Shown: positions 1 to 8,650, numbered from the stretch's first letter. The stretch is DNA of 27,301 nt from an uncultured Prevotellaceae bacterium (GCA_937902455.1 CALELI010000134.1:1-27301), one strand, 5' to 3'. Numbers and translations: made by a program. The notes: generated by a model from the letters alone, not told the origin.

Positions 1-93
1 TTTATCATTTACCTCTTTACACCTTTTTATTATTTCGCGCACGGGCGCGCACGCGCAAAGGAAACAGGTGCTGTGACGCCGCGCAGGCAGGCC

Positions 94-137
94 GCTGAGA
101 CTGCTGACGTCCGGGCGGCCTCGGGCGGAGTCTCAGC
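94..137. repeat. GC-rich inverted repeat (9-base arms)
   Basis: GCTGAGACT at 94-102 is the perfect reverse complement of AGTCTCAGC at 129-137, with a 26-base GC-rich loop. It could be a terminator stem for a gene left of the window, but no T-run follows, so the role is unknown. Confidence 0.5.
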
Positions 138-207
138 CGGACATGAGGTGAGGCTTAGTCATGCATGAAGTGGGACTTAATCAATGTCGGGCGGGTGCGT
201 AACCTGA

Positions 208-287
208 AAGATAGTTATCTTACGGTGTGAAGATAGTTATCTTACAGGCGGAAGATAGTTATCTTACGGCATGAAGATAGTTATCTT
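208..287. repeat. Tandem palindrome array, 4 units, 22-base period
   Basis: Four identical copies of AAGATAGTTATCTT start at 208, 230, 252 and 274, so the period is exactly 22 bases. Each 14-base core is a dyad (AAGATA, GT, TATCTT). The 8-base linkers differ: ACGGTGTG, ACAGGCGG and ACGGCATG. It resembles a tandem protein-binding array or iteron set. A related array with the same linker length lies at 26018-26170. Function unknown. Confidence 0.9.
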
Positions 288-548
288 CCAGACTGAACGT
301 CAGCTCGAAGGTGAGCAAGCGACAGTACAAGCCTGAAGGACAGTGCGTTCAAGACTGACTGGTAGGGCGGATGGAACGGGGGTTCTGACGGGTATTTAAT
401 GGAGAGAAGAAAGGTGCATGAAACGGACACTTATTTTTTCATCGGGAAGGCCTGCATTTACGGTGGATGTCTCTCAATCATGTGCATGAAGAATCAATAT
501 TGGTAAGAAAAATTCGTCGCTCATCGCTCGTGATTCATTTTTTATTTA

Positions 549-557
549 TATCTTTGC
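549..557 (+). promoter_or_regulatory. Bacteroidota -7 promoter element of ruvC
   Basis: TATCTTTGC matches TAnnTTTGC. It would start transcription near 563, about 15 bases before the ATG at 578. I see no clear -33 element about 20 bases upstream. Its position argues against the longer reading frame from 467. Confidence 0.6.
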
Positions 558-577
558 AGATGTTATCAGTTATTGTC

Positions 578-1189
578 ATGGCAAAGCTTAACAAGATAAA
601 AGTGGAAAAGGTCATCATGGGTGTGGATCCAGGCACGAACATGATGGGATATGGCATACTGAACGTATGTGGTAACAAGGCTGAGATGGTGGTGATGGGT
701 GTGATAGAGCTGAAGAAATACAAGGATATGTATATGCGTCTGGGCAAGATTTTCGAGAGGATAACGGAAATCATCGATTCCTATCATCCTGACGAGATTG
801 CCATCGAGGCCCCGTTCTTCGGCAAGAATGTACAGAGTATGCTGAAACTGGGCCGAGCTCAGGGCGTGGCTATTGCTGCTGCCATACAGCGTGACGTGCC
901 TATCACGGAGTATATGCCTACGAAGATAAAGATGGCTATAACCGGGAATGGCGGTGCCTCGAAGGACCAGATTGCCGGAATGTTGCAGAGGATGCTCAAC
1001 ATCTCGGAAGAAAACATGAAAATCCAGTTCGACGCCACTGACGCACTTGGTACAGCATACTGCCATTTCCTCCAGATGTCACCGGCAAACGGTATGCATG
1101 ATGCCAGTGCAGCAAAGACGTGGAAGGAATTCATAAGCAAGAACCAGTCGAGAGTGACAAAGGTGATTAAGCCGACAAAGGCCAACTAA
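578..1189 (+). CDS. ruvC: Holliday junction endonuclease RuvC
   Basis: RuvC cuts four-way DNA junctions symmetrically during recombinational repair, acting with the RuvAB branch-migration motor. The acidic active-site pattern of the family is present: the first Asp in GVDPGT near residue 16, a Glu in IAIEAPFF, and two Asp residues in DATDALG near the C-terminus. The open frame extends up to 467, but a promoter -7 box at 549-557 lies inside that extension, and family members begin just before the GxDPGT strand. I therefore start at the ATG at 578, giving about 203 residues, close to the usual family size. No ruvA or ruvB is next to it. A 68-base gap and a new promoter separate it from the following gene, so it is probably its own transcription unit. 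Confidence 0.93.
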   Translation: MAKLNKIKVEKVIMGVDPGTNMMGYGILNVCGNKAEMVVMGVIELKKYKDMYMRLGKIFERITEIIDSYHPDEIAIEAPFFGKNVQSMLKLGRAQGVAIAAAIQRDVPITEYMPTKIKMAITGNGGASKDQIAGMLQRMLNISEENMKIQFDATDALGTAYCHFLQMSPANGMHDASAAKTWKEFISKNQSRVTKVIKPTKAN

Positions 1190-1221
1190 TGCAAACAATC
1201 GCTCGGATTTATCCAAATAAA

Positions 1222-1254
1222 TTTGGTAAATAATTCTCTTATTTGTAAATTTGC
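1222..1254 (+). promoter_or_regulatory. Promoter for the DUF4199-to-apbE gene run
   Basis: TTTG at 1222-1225 is followed after 20 bases by TAAATTTGC at 1246-1254, an almost ideal Bacteroidota housekeeping promoter. The predicted start near 1260 lies just after the ATG at 1258, so translation probably begins at the ATG at 1279. Confidence 0.75.
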
Positions 1255-1278
1255 AGAATGTTTGGAAATTCATATAGT

Positions 1279-1806
1279 ATGACGAGGCGTTTCGCGATGG
1301 AATATGGCACTTTCCTTGGAGTGGCATGGGTGGTTGATTTCATACTTATAACTCAGGGGCTGCAGGGGAACGTGATGACCACACTGCTGGGATTCGTCTT
1401 GTTCATGAGTTTGCCGATACTGACTATATATCTGGCATACCGATTCAAGCAGCATCAGGATGCTGACGAACGCACCACATTTGGACGAGCTGCATATTTT
1501 ACGATGATGCTGTTCATGTATGCAGAACTTCTCTGCTTTGTGTGCGAATATGTGTATTTCGCATTCATTGATAACGGGCATCTGATAAACGTGTTCATGA
1601 ACACGCTCAGTGACCCGATGATCGTGAACGAATATAAGAAGATGGGGATGGAACAAATGCTTGAGGCAAGTAAGGCGCAGATGGAGCAGATTGCAGGGAT
1701 GAGTCCGTTCGACATAGCCATAAGCCTGCTGGGAAGTAACATTCTGACATCTATCATTCTGTTTGTGCCTACGTGCATTGTGGCGATGATGAAAAGACAT
1801 GGCTAA
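1279..1806 (+). CDS. DUF4199 family integral membrane protein
   Basis: This is a small hydrophobic protein with about four membrane segments, the first near residues 8-27 and the last at the C-terminus just before a basic MMKRHG tail. The overall pattern, including an amphipathic stretch rich in Met, Glu and Lys before the last segment, matches DUF4199 proteins, which are common in Bacteroidota and have no established function. An ATG exists at 1258, but the promoter at 1222-1254 places the likely transcript start after it, so I use the ATG at 1279 (about 175 residues). It stands 30 bases upstream of a family 2 glycosyltransferase, a pairing I recall as common in this group. That suggests a role with envelope glycans or the lipid carrier, but this is inference. 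Confidence 0.8.
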   Translation: MTRRFAMEYGTFLGVAWVVDFILITQGLQGNVMTTLLGFVLFMSLPILTIYLAYRFKQHQDADERTTFGRAAYFTMMLFMYAELLCFVCEYVYFAFIDNGHLINVFMNTLSDPMIVNEYKKMGMEQMLEASKAQMEQIAGMSPFDIAISLLGSNILTSIILFVPTCIVAMMKRHG

Positions 1807-1836
1807 CGAAAACGATAACGAAAACTAAATAATATT

Positions 1837-2787
1837 ATGGACATTAGTGTTGTAGTACCTTTATTCAATGAGGAAGAGTCTCTTCCAGAGTTGCACGCAT
1901 GGATAAAGCGTGTAATGGAGGAGCATGGTTTTTCGTACGAGATAATATTTGTGAATGACGGTTCAACCGATCGTTCATGGAATGTGATAGAAGACCTATC
2001 GGCCAAAGATACGAATGTTCACGGCATCAAGTTCCGCCGCAACTACGGGAAGAGCCCTGCCCTGTTCCATGGATTCGAGAAGGCTGAGGGTGATGTCGTA
2101 ATCACCATGGACGCAGACCTTCAGGACAGCCCTGACGAGATTCCTGAGTTGTACAGAATGATTAAGGAAGATGGTTATGACCTCGTAAGCGGCTACAAGC
2201 AGAAGAGGTATGACCCTCTGTCGAAGACAATCCCGACAAAACTGTTCAACGCCACGGCCAGGAAAGTGTCGGGAATCAAGAACCTGCACGACTTCAACTG
2301 TGGTCTGAAAGCCTACAGGAAGGATGTCATCAAGAATATCGAGGTCTACGGAGAGATGCACAGATACATCCCTTACCTTGCCAAGAACGCCGGTTTTGCA
2401 AAGATTGGCGAGAAAGTCGTCCATCATCAGGCAAGGAAGTACGGCAAGACGAAGTTCGGTCTGAACCGTTTCGTGAACGGTTATCTCGACCTGCTGTCGT
2501 TGTGGTTCCTTTCAAAGTTCGGAGTCGAACCTATGCATGTGTTCGGTTTCCTTGGAACACTGATGTTCATTGTAGGAGTGATAGCAGCCATCGTCGTTGG
2601 TGCATATAAACTGATTTCAATGGCAAACGGTAACAATCCAGGTCTGGTGACAGAATCACCTTACTTCTACATATCCCTGACTATGATGTTGCTTGGTACT
2701 CAGCTGTTCGTTGCAGGATTCCTCGGCGACATGATCAGCAGGAATTCGCAGGAGAGAAACAAGTATCAGGTGGAGAAAGTAATTTGA
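1837..2787 (+). CDS. Family 2 glycosyltransferase, polyprenyl-phosphate sugar type
   Basis: This is a membrane-anchored GT-A glycosyltransferase of the DPM1/GtrB kind, which transfers a sugar from a nucleotide donor to polyprenyl phosphate on the cytoplasmic face. The N-terminal domain starts with VVVPLFNEEESLP, has the NDGSTD nucleotide-binding motif near residue 41 and the metal-binding DADLQD near residue 91. Two hydrophobic segments follow (about 232-258 and 277-300), as in GtrB-like enzymes, and the tail is short and basic. At 316 residues the length is normal for the group. It lies 30 bases after the DUF4199 gene and probably shares its promoter. Which sugar it transfers cannot be read from the sequence. 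Confidence 0.9.
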   Translation: MDISVVVPLFNEEESLPELHAWIKRVMEEHGFSYEIIFVNDGSTDRSWNVIEDLSAKDTNVHGIKFRRNYGKSPALFHGFEKAEGDVVITMDADLQDSPDEIPELYRMIKEDGYDLVSGYKQKRYDPLSKTIPTKLFNATARKVSGIKNLHDFNCGLKAYRKDVIKNIEVYGEMHRYIPYLAKNAGFAKIGEKVVHHQARKYGKTKFGLNRFVNGYLDLLSLWFLSKFGVEPMHVFGFLGTLMFIVGVIAAIVVGAYKLISMANGNNPGLVTESPYFYISLTMMLLGTQLFVAGFLGDMISRNSQERNKYQVEKVI

Positions 2788-2826
2788 GCAGCTAACAGTT
2801 ATCAGCAAACAGTGACGCAAGAGTAA

Positions 2827-3315
2827 ATGAGAAGATTATCGTTCATCGGCATTGTGGCGGCAGTAATCATGCAGCTCTGTGGATGCAGCGCAAACAACTG
2901 TCCACTTGAGAGTTCGGTGTTCTGTAACTACGGATTCTATGACAGTGAAGGCAAAGCCATCTCATATAACGATGCGATAACTATCAGCATAAGAATTCCT
3001 TCAAGCGGCAAGGACTCAATCATCATAAATCAGCTCAGCGGAGCTTCATCGCTGAAGATTCCAATGAGTTATTTCTACAAGACAGACACGTTGATCATGA
3101 GCTATGCATCGCTCGTAAGAAACGATACGATCATCGTGTCGCACGAGAGTTATGCTCACGTGGATCTGCCAGAATGCGGAACGAAGTATTTCCATGAGCT
3201 GAAGGGCATATGGTCCTCCTCTACTGGTATTGACAAGATTGAGATAGTGAACCCCGTAGTTGACTATCAGGGATGGGAGAACATAAAAATCTATTTCAAT
3301 GGAGTGGCTGAGTAG
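2827..3315 (+). CDS. DUF6452-like predicted lipoprotein
   Basis: The N-terminus has a lipoprotein signal: a basic start (MRR), a hydrophobic core and a lipobox-like LCGC with the candidate lipidated Cys at residue 20. The mature part begins with SANNCPLESSV and is rich in beta-prone, Ser/Thr/Ile segments. The pattern resembles the Bacteroidales family DUF6452, whose function is not known. The gene lies 39 bases after the glycosyltransferase and overlaps the next gene by 17 bases, so the two are probably cotranscribed. As I recall, this pairing with a DUF6048 protein is common in Bacteroidales. Expected location: the periplasmic face of the inner or outer membrane. Confidence 0.72.
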   Translation: MRRLSFIGIVAAVIMQLCGCSANNCPLESSVFCNYGFYDSEGKAISYNDAITISIRIPSSGKDSIIINQLSGASSLKIPMSYFYKTDTLIMSYASLVRNDTIIVSHESYAHVDLPECGTKYFHELKGIWSSSTGIDKIEIVNPVVDYQGWENIKIYFNGVAE

Positions 3316-4096
3316 GACAAGGAACGGATGGCGGGTGTCTGTAATCATCGTCATGATTATGACGGCTCTGACAGCAAATGGCCAGACGATAAGCGATGCT
3401 GCCAAAGAACTGAAGAGCCAAATAAACGAGATGGCCGACTCCATTGACATCGACAAGATTTCCATAGACTCCCTTCTCGTTGACTCAATGGAAAACCAGT
3501 CGAAATTCCGAAAGTTCCTCAGGAATCTTGGAGGCATGAGCATCGCAGCCGATGTATTCAATCCACTGATGATGGTCATCTCCGACTACGGACAGATTGA
3601 GGGAGCGCTGAAGATTGGGATAAAGGGGACATACTACCCTACCCTTGAAATCGGTCTGGGAAAATGCGACATGACTGATGACAACACCGACATCACCTAC
3701 AAGGCGACAGCCCCTTTCTTCAGAATCGGCCTGGACTATAACATCCTGAGCAACAAGAAACAAAGGAATAAGCTTTTTGTAGGAGCCAGATATGGATTTA
3801 CTTCGTTCAATTACGACATGAGCGGTCCGGTACTTCATGACCCTGTGTTTGGTGGAGCGGAAAGCTACAGCTATACCGGACAGACATCGACTTGCCAGTG
3901 GCTTGAATTTGTCATCGGCCTTCAGGCCCAGATATGGCACGGATTTCACATGGGATGGTCGGTAAGATATAAGAGCCAGATAAAAGTGGGAGAAAATCCT
4001 TGCGGAAAGCCTTATTACATACCAGGTTACGGCACCACTACAAACTCCTCTTGCTGGGGAGCATCCTACAATCTCATCTGGGACATCAAGCTATAA
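3299..4096 (+). CDS. DUF6048-like secreted, probable outer-membrane protein
   Basis: This 265-residue protein has a Sec signal peptide ending near TANGQ (about residue 29), then a charged helical stretch with several Asp/Ile/Ser repeats. From about residue 80 it has alternating hydrophobic and aromatic beta-strand patterns (GIKGTYYPTLEIGLG, GARYGFTSFNYDM, and a final strand ending LIWDIKL). A C-terminal beta-strand and many aromatic residues fit a small outer-membrane beta barrel, and the pattern resembles DUF6048. The start overlaps the upstream lipoprotein gene by 17 bases; a later Met at residue 19 is a possible alternative but would shorten the signal peptide. Specific function unknown. 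Confidence 0.72.
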   Translation: MEWLSRTRNGWRVSVIIVMIMTALTANGQTISDAAKELKSQINEMADSIDIDKISIDSLLVDSMENQSKFRKFLRNLGGMSIAADVFNPLMMVISDYGQIEGALKIGIKGTYYPTLEIGLGKCDMTDDNTDITYKATAPFFRIGLDYNILSNKKQRNKLFVGARYGFTSFNYDMSGPVLHDPVFGGAESYSYTGQTSTCQWLEFVIGLQAQIWHGFHMGWSVRYKSQIKVGENPCGKPYYIPGYGTTTNSSCWGASYNLIWDIKL

Positions 4097-4116
4097 TGAA
4101 AAATGAAGAATGAATG
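4093..4116 (+). repeat. AATGAA-type dispersed repeat leading into mntP
   Basis: The only spacer between the DUF6048-like gene and mntP is a run of TGAAAAATGAAGAATGAATG type, and the mntP start codon lies within its last bases. The same A/T/G-rich unit recurs at 14262-14290, 22779-22812, 24663-24690, 24723-24745, 25648-25676 and 27047-27071. Confidence 0.7.
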
Positions 4117-4680
4117 CTAAGTCTGGTTGAAATAATACTGCTGGGAATTGCACTCGGAATGGACTGTTTCAGTGTATCGCTTGCTGTTGGAGTGATGAAA
4201 AAGCAGTTCGTTGCCAAGACCATGATCACACTTGCCTTACTCTTCGGACTGTTCCAGGCAATGATGCCATTCCTGGGATGGATAGGAACTATGTATTTCG
4301 GGCAGTACATCAGTAAGGTTGATTATATTGCATTCTTTCTCCTCGCCTATATTGGAATCAAGTCTATTATAGATGGGCTGAAGAACAAGGAAGAGCCCAG
4401 TTTTGACACGACGAAATTCGCAGTCATGATAACACTGTCTATAGCTACGAGCATAGATGCACTGGCTGTAGGGATATCATTCACCTGCATGGGAATGACT
4501 GAAATAGAAGGTGTGGCATTGGCCGTGCTAATTATCGGTATTGCATCGACAGTAATGTCATTTATTGGCAACTGGATTGGTATAGCGTTAGGCAAACGAT
4601 TCCATTTCCCGGCAGAAGTAATTGGAGGCATCATCCTCATATTAATAGGACTGAAGATACTATATGAGCATTTTTTCTAA
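4114..4680 (+). CDS. mntP: Manganese efflux pump MntP
   Basis: MntP exports excess Mn2+ across the inner membrane. The 188-residue protein has the expected internal two-fold repeat: GMDCFSVSLAVG around residues 15-26 and SIDALAVGISF around residues 113-123. Asp17 and Asp115 are the conserved transport acids in the two halves. About six membrane segments are visible, with a short charged loop (KNKEEPSFDTT) between the halves. Length and motifs are normal for the family. It is separated from the preceding gene only by a dispersed repeat and overlaps apbE by 17 bases. I recognise no Mn-responsive riboswitch in the 17 bases upstream, so any metal control must act elsewhere. Confidence 0.92.
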   Translation: MLSLVEIILLGIALGMDCFSVSLAVGVMKKQFVAKTMITLALLFGLFQAMMPFLGWIGTMYFGQYISKVDYIAFFLLAYIGIKSIIDGLKNKEEPSFDTTKFAVMITLSIATSIDALAVGISFTCMGMTEIEGVALAVLIIGIASTVMSFIGNWIGIALGKRFHFPAEVIGGIILILIGLKILYEHFF

Positions 4681-5728
4681 ACTAAACGAACAGATGGACG
4701 TGCCGGCTGAAAGGCACAAGCTACGCTGGTGGCATTTTCCACTCCTTATTATATTAGTAATAGGAACTGTCTACGTAATCCTCGAGAATCATCACACTTC
4801 TGCATCCTACATGAAATGCAGCGGGCAGGTGTTCGGTACGGAATACCACATAACCTACAACGGCAGTGAAAACTTACAGGACAGCATAGACGAGGTCTTG
4901 AGACAAGTAGATGCTTCTCTCTCACCATTCAACGATCAATCCATTATCACGGCAGTCAACAATAACGAGGATGTGACGGTGAACGAAATGTTCAGCGATG
5001 TATTCCTGACAGCCAAAGCCGTGTCCGCAGTCACTGACGGAGCTTTCGATATTACAGTTGCACCGCTGGTAAATGCCTGGGGATTCGGATTCAAGAACAA
5101 GGAAGACATCACTGATGAGAAGATTCAGAGCATACTTGCACACATCGGAATGAACAAGGTGAATCTCCAAGGTGATAAGGTTGTAAAGACTGACACCTGT
5201 GTCATGCTCGACTGCAGTGCCATAGCCAAAGGATATGGAGTGGATGCCGTAGGACAGTTCCTTGAAGGGAAAGGCATCAAGGACTATATGGTGGAAATCG
5301 GAGGAGAGGTAAGACTCAGAGGTCAGAATCCAAAATCAGAAGAATGGAATATTGGCATCAACAAGCCTGACGATGACAGTCTGGGAGTGAGCAGGGAGCT
5401 GCAGGACATCCTGCACATCACCAACATAGCAATGGCAACGTCCGGAAACTACCGGAATTTCTATGAGGAGGGAAATAAGAAATATGCACATACAATAAAT
5501 CCGCACACAGGCTATCCTGCTCAGCAAGACATACTGTCGTCAACGGTGCTTGCCCAGAACTGTGCCATAGCAGACGCATTTGCTACTGCCTTCATGGTCA
5601 TGGGCTCAGAAGAGGCAAAGAGAATCCTGGCCAGACACCCAGAAATCATGGCATATTTCATCTGTTCCGGAGAGAACGGTGAATATGAAATATGGTACTC
5701 CGACAGATTGAAGAAGTACCTGAAATAG
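4664..5728 (+). CDS. apbE: FAD:protein FMN transferase ApbE
   Basis: ApbE splits FAD and attaches FMN through a phosphoester bond to Thr/Ser in target proteins such as RnfD, RnfG and NqrB/C. An N-terminal membrane anchor lies at about residues 24-42, followed by the periplasmic catalytic domain. Family marks are GTEYHITY, the DxSLSPF segment, GAFDITVAPLVNAWGFG (split here by context), the AIAKGYGVD helix, EIGGEVR, and HTINPHTG at residues 276-283, followed by ADAFATAFMVMG. The gene overlaps mntP by 17 bases; a second Met at 4694 is a possible start that would avoid the overlap. The likely clients RnfD and RnfG are encoded in this window at 14287-15893. Length (354) is normal. Confidence 0.94.
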   Translation: MSIFSKLNEQMDVPAERHKLRWWHFPLLIILVIGTVYVILENHHTSASYMKCSGQVFGTEYHITYNGSENLQDSIDEVLRQVDASLSPFNDQSIITAVNNNEDVTVNEMFSDVFLTAKAVSAVTDGAFDITVAPLVNAWGFGFKNKEDITDEKIQSILAHIGMNKVNLQGDKVVKTDTCVMLDCSAIAKGYGVDAVGQFLEGKGIKDYMVEIGGEVRLRGQNPKSEEWNIGINKPDDDSLGVSRELQDILHITNIAMATSGNYRNFYEEGNKKYAHTINPHTGYPAQQDILSSTVLAQNCAIADAFATAFMVMGSEEAKRILARHPEIMAYFICSGENGEYEIWYSDRLKKYLK

Positions 5729-5757
5729 TTGAAGTCTTAGGATTGGCACAAAGTTTG
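5729..5757 (+). promoter_or_regulatory. Weak candidate promoter for htpG
   Basis: TTG at 5729-5731 is followed after 18 bases by AAAGTTTG at 5750-5757, one base off the TAnnTTTG consensus. It lies in the 66-base gap before htpG, the only room for a promoter there. I see no heat-shock operator. Confidence 0.4.
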
Positions 5758-5794
5758 TAAGCCGTACTCTTGAAGATTAATAAAATTCAACAAT

Positions 5795-7705
5795 ATGAAT
5801 AAAGGAAACATTGGGGTTACAACTGAGAACATATTCCCCGTTATCAAAAAGTTCTTGTATTCAGATCACGATATTTTCCTTCGTGAGATAGTCAGCAACG
5901 CCGTTGATGCGACCCAGAAGTTGAAGACCCTCATCCAGAAGGGCGAGATGAAAGAAGAAGCCGGTGACATGACCATTCAGATTTCCGTCAATAAAGACAA
6001 AGGGACCCTGACTGTCAGCGACAAAGGTATCGGAATGACAATGGAAGAAGTGGACAAGTACATCAATCAGATTGCATTCTCAAGCGCAAACGACTTCCTT
6101 GATAAATATAAGGAAGATGCCAACGCCATCATCGGACACTTCGGGCTCGGATTCTATAGCGCATTCATGGTCAGCAAGAAGGTTGAAGTAATCACCAAGA
6201 GTTGGCAGCCAGATGCAAAGGCCGTGAAATGGTCGTGCGACGGCAGTCCTGAATATGAAATGGATGAATGCGAAAAGGAAGGTAGAGGCACCGACATCGT
6301 AATGTACATTGACGATGACTGCAAAGACTTCCTCGATGAATATAAGCTCAAGGAACTGCTCAATAAGTACTGCCACTTCCTCCCTACCCCTATTGCATTT
6401 GGAAAGAAGAAGGAATGGAAAACTGACGAAGACGGCAAGAACGGCAAGTATGTAGAGACTGATGAGTTCAACATCATCAATGACACGACTCCTCTCTGGA
6501 CAAAGAAACCATCAGAACTGAAAGACGAGGACTATACCAAGTTCTATCAGGAACTTTATCCAATGTCCAACGAGCCATTGTTCTGGATACATCTGAACGT
6601 GGACTTCCCATTCCATCTCACAGGTGTACTCTACTTCCCGAAAGTACGCAATCAGTTCGAACTCAACAAGAACAAGATTCAGCTTTACTGCAATCAGGTA
6701 TTTGTGACTTCCTCTGTTGAAGGCATAGTTCCAGAGTTCCTCACTTTACTTCACGGAGTGATTGACAGTCCGGACATCCCGCTGAATGTCAGCCGTAGTT
6801 ACTTACAAAGCGACAGCAATGTAAAGAAGATATCTACCTACATCACCAAGAAGGTGAGCGACAAACTCCAGAGTATCTTCAAACAAGACAGAAAGCAGTT
6901 TGAAGAAAAGTGGGATGACATCAAGATATTCATTCATTACGGTATGCTCTCCGAAGAGGATTTCTACGATAAGGCAAAAGGATATCTGCTTCTGAAAGAT
7001 GTTGACGGCAAGCATTTCACCCTCGACGAATACCAGACCCTCATCAAGGATATGCAGACAGACAAGGACGGAAATACCGTCTATCTCTATGCCCAGAACA
7101 AGGACGAGCAGTTTGCCTATATCTCAGAAGCACAGAAGAAGGGTTATAGTGTCCTCCTGATGGACGGAGAGCTGGATGCAGCAATGCTCGGTCTGTTTGA
7201 GCAGAAAATCGAGAAGAGTCGTTTCCTGAGAGTCGACAGTGACAGTATTGACCGGCTCATCAATAAGAGTGAACACAAAAACGAAGACAAGGACGAAAAG
7301 GACAAGACTCCTGAACCAATCTGTCAGGTGTTCAAGAACAGCCTGCCGACACTTGATAAGACTGAATTCAATGTCGAGACACGCACACTCGGAGCAGAGG
7401 CATCACCTGTAATGATTACTCAGAGCGAGTATATGCGACGAATGAAGGACATGGCGCGTTTCCAGCAAGGAATGGCATTCTACGGCGATATGCCTGACAT
7501 GTTCAATCTCGTTCTCAATATAGACCATCCACTCGTACAGCAAATCGTCGACGCTCTGCCAGAAAAGAAAGACGAAGAAGCCCTGAAGGATTATGACAAT
7601 CCTCTCATCAGCCAACTCATCGACCTCGCTCTCCTGCAGAACGGAATGCTCAAGGGAGAGCCACTCAACAACTTCATCAAGCGAAGCATCGACCTGATTA
7701 AATGA
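5795..7705 (+). CDS. htpG: Molecular chaperone HtpG (Hsp90)
   Basis: HtpG is the cytosolic bacterial Hsp90, an ATP-driven dimeric chaperone. The N-terminal GHKL ATPase domain shows the catalytic Glu31 in REIVSNAVDA with Asn35 and Asp38, the DKGIGM motif at 76-81, the GHFGLGF lid glycines at 114-120, and a GRGTDIVMYI strand. The middle domain contains the conserved LFWIHLNVDFPFHLTG segment and NVSRSYLQ, with the Arg that contacts ATP. The C-terminal dimerisation domain ends at residue 636. The motif reads NAVDA rather than the NASDA of many Hsp90s. The last four bases overlap the start of the downstream permease gene, so the two are probably translationally coupled. Confidence 0.97.
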   Translation: MNKGNIGVTTENIFPVIKKFLYSDHDIFLREIVSNAVDATQKLKTLIQKGEMKEEAGDMTIQISVNKDKGTLTVSDKGIGMTMEEVDKYINQIAFSSANDFLDKYKEDANAIIGHFGLGFYSAFMVSKKVEVITKSWQPDAKAVKWSCDGSPEYEMDECEKEGRGTDIVMYIDDDCKDFLDEYKLKELLNKYCHFLPTPIAFGKKKEWKTDEDGKNGKYVETDEFNIINDTTPLWTKKPSELKDEDYTKFYQELYPMSNEPLFWIHLNVDFPFHLTGVLYFPKVRNQFELNKNKIQLYCNQVFVTSSVEGIVPEFLTLLHGVIDSPDIPLNVSRSYLQSDSNVKKISTYITKKVSDKLQSIFKQDRKQFEEKWDDIKIFIHYGMLSEEDFYDKAKGYLLLKDVDGKHFTLDEYQTLIKDMQTDKDGNTVYLYAQNKDEQFAYISEAQKKGYSVLLMDGELDAAMLGLFEQKIEKSRFLRVDSDSIDRLINKSEHKNEDKDEKDKTPEPICQVFKNSLPTLDKTEFNVETRTLGAEASPVMITQSEYMRRMKDMARFQQGMAFYGDMPDMFNLVLNIDHPLVQQIVDALPEKKDEEALKDYDNPLISQLIDLALLQNGMLKGEPLNNFIKRSIDLIK

Positions 7706-8634
7706 TATATCTCCTGATTGCCATACTCTGCGGCGCGATGTTCTCTGTCGTATTCAAGATATGTCAGATAAAGTCCATCAGCACACAGCAGGTAATATTG
7801 TTCAACTACATCACGGCTGCCCTCGTAAACTGGGCACCCGTGATTGTTGACATTATTACTGGCGGTCCGTCACGGATGGAAGATTACCAGCTCCAGACGC
7901 CGTCATTCCTACTGGCAATCATGCAAGGAATTTTCTTCATGATGGGATTCATCATCATGGACATCTCCACATGGAGAAACGGAGTGGCTCTTACCACAAT
8001 TGCCGCCAGAGCCTCATTGGTAATGCCCGTCATATTGTCGTGGATGCTGCTGTCACAGCCTATGCCTTCATGGATGCCGATAGTACTCATACTCGTATCC
8101 ATGTTTATGATAATACTGCCAAACAGACAGCAATATCATGACCCATCAACCTACCGTTCCGCATCTGATGAGATTAGAAAAAGAAAAGCAGCACTGGCAT
8201 TAGCAGGCACATTCCTTTTCTACGGAATATCCGATTTCTCCATGAAACTCGTACAGCATACAACGGTTGCCGGCCTGACAAATCCTGAACTGACAGACTG
8301 TAAGCTCGACACACTTACAGGAGTCATCTTCATCATGGCTGCCCTGGCATCATTCATAGGCTGTCTCATTACCAAATGCTTCAGGAAGAGTCCTATTGGC
8401 TGGAAAAGCATAGTCAGCGGTGCGATTCTGGGATGCATCAACATGTGCTGCACAAGTTGTACAGTCCGCGGGCTCAATGAATTGTCAACAGGATTGTTCT
8501 ATCCTATATACAACATCGGGACTGTAATAATTGCGACCATCATAGGCATCTGTCTTTTCAAAGAGAAGATGAAATGGCTTCAGTTTGTCGGGCTCTTGCT
8601 GGCAATAATAGCAATAATGTTGTTCTTCAGATGA
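7702..8634 (+). CDS. Drug/metabolite transporter (EamA-like) permease
   Basis: This 310-residue protein is almost entirely hydrophobic with about ten membrane helices arranged as two similar halves, the architecture of the drug/metabolite transporter superfamily. A short basic cytoplasmic loop (residues 148-163, around DEIRKRKAA) separates the halves. The C-terminal half ends with the typical EamA pattern: a helix containing FYPIYNIGTVI, then FKEKMKWLQFVGLLLAIIAI. The start codon overlaps the htpG stop by four bases. The substrate cannot be inferred; EamA proteins move amino acids, nucleosides, sugars or other metabolites. The following ABC gene is 16 bases downstream and probably in the same transcript. 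Confidence 0.85.
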   Translation: MIYLLIAILCGAMFSVVFKICQIKSISTQQVILFNYITAALVNWAPVIVDIITGGPSRMEDYQLQTPSFLLAIMQGIFFMMGFIIMDISTWRNGVALTTIAARASLVMPVILSWMLLSQPMPSWMPIVLILVSMFMIILPNRQQYHDPSTYRSASDEIRKRKAALALAGTFLFYGISDFSMKLVQHTTVAGLTNPELTDCKLDTLTGVIFIMAALASFIGCLITKCFRKSPIGWKSIVSGAILGCINMCCTSCTVRGLNELSTGLFYPIYNIGTVIIATIIGICLFKEKMKWLQFVGLLLAIIAIMLFFR

Positions 8635-8650
8635 AAATAGCAGAAACGGC

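Larger units (their letters stand above)
1..577. other. Non-coding region upstream of ruvC
   Basis: I see no convincing gene here. The first 140 bases are conspicuously GC-rich compared with the rest of the window and include an inverted repeat, GCTGAGACT at 94-102 against AGTCTCAGC at 129-137. The palindrome array at 208-287 follows, then about 260 bases of mixed sequence, and finally the ruvC promoter at 549-557. The open frame that enters ruvC from 467 is treated as untranslated because the promoter lies inside it. Confidence 0.7.

Noticed and set aside
467..577. N-terminal extension of ruvC by 37 residues
   Set aside because: The -7 element at 549-557 lies inside it and relatives begin just before the GVDPGT motif, so it is most likely untranslated.
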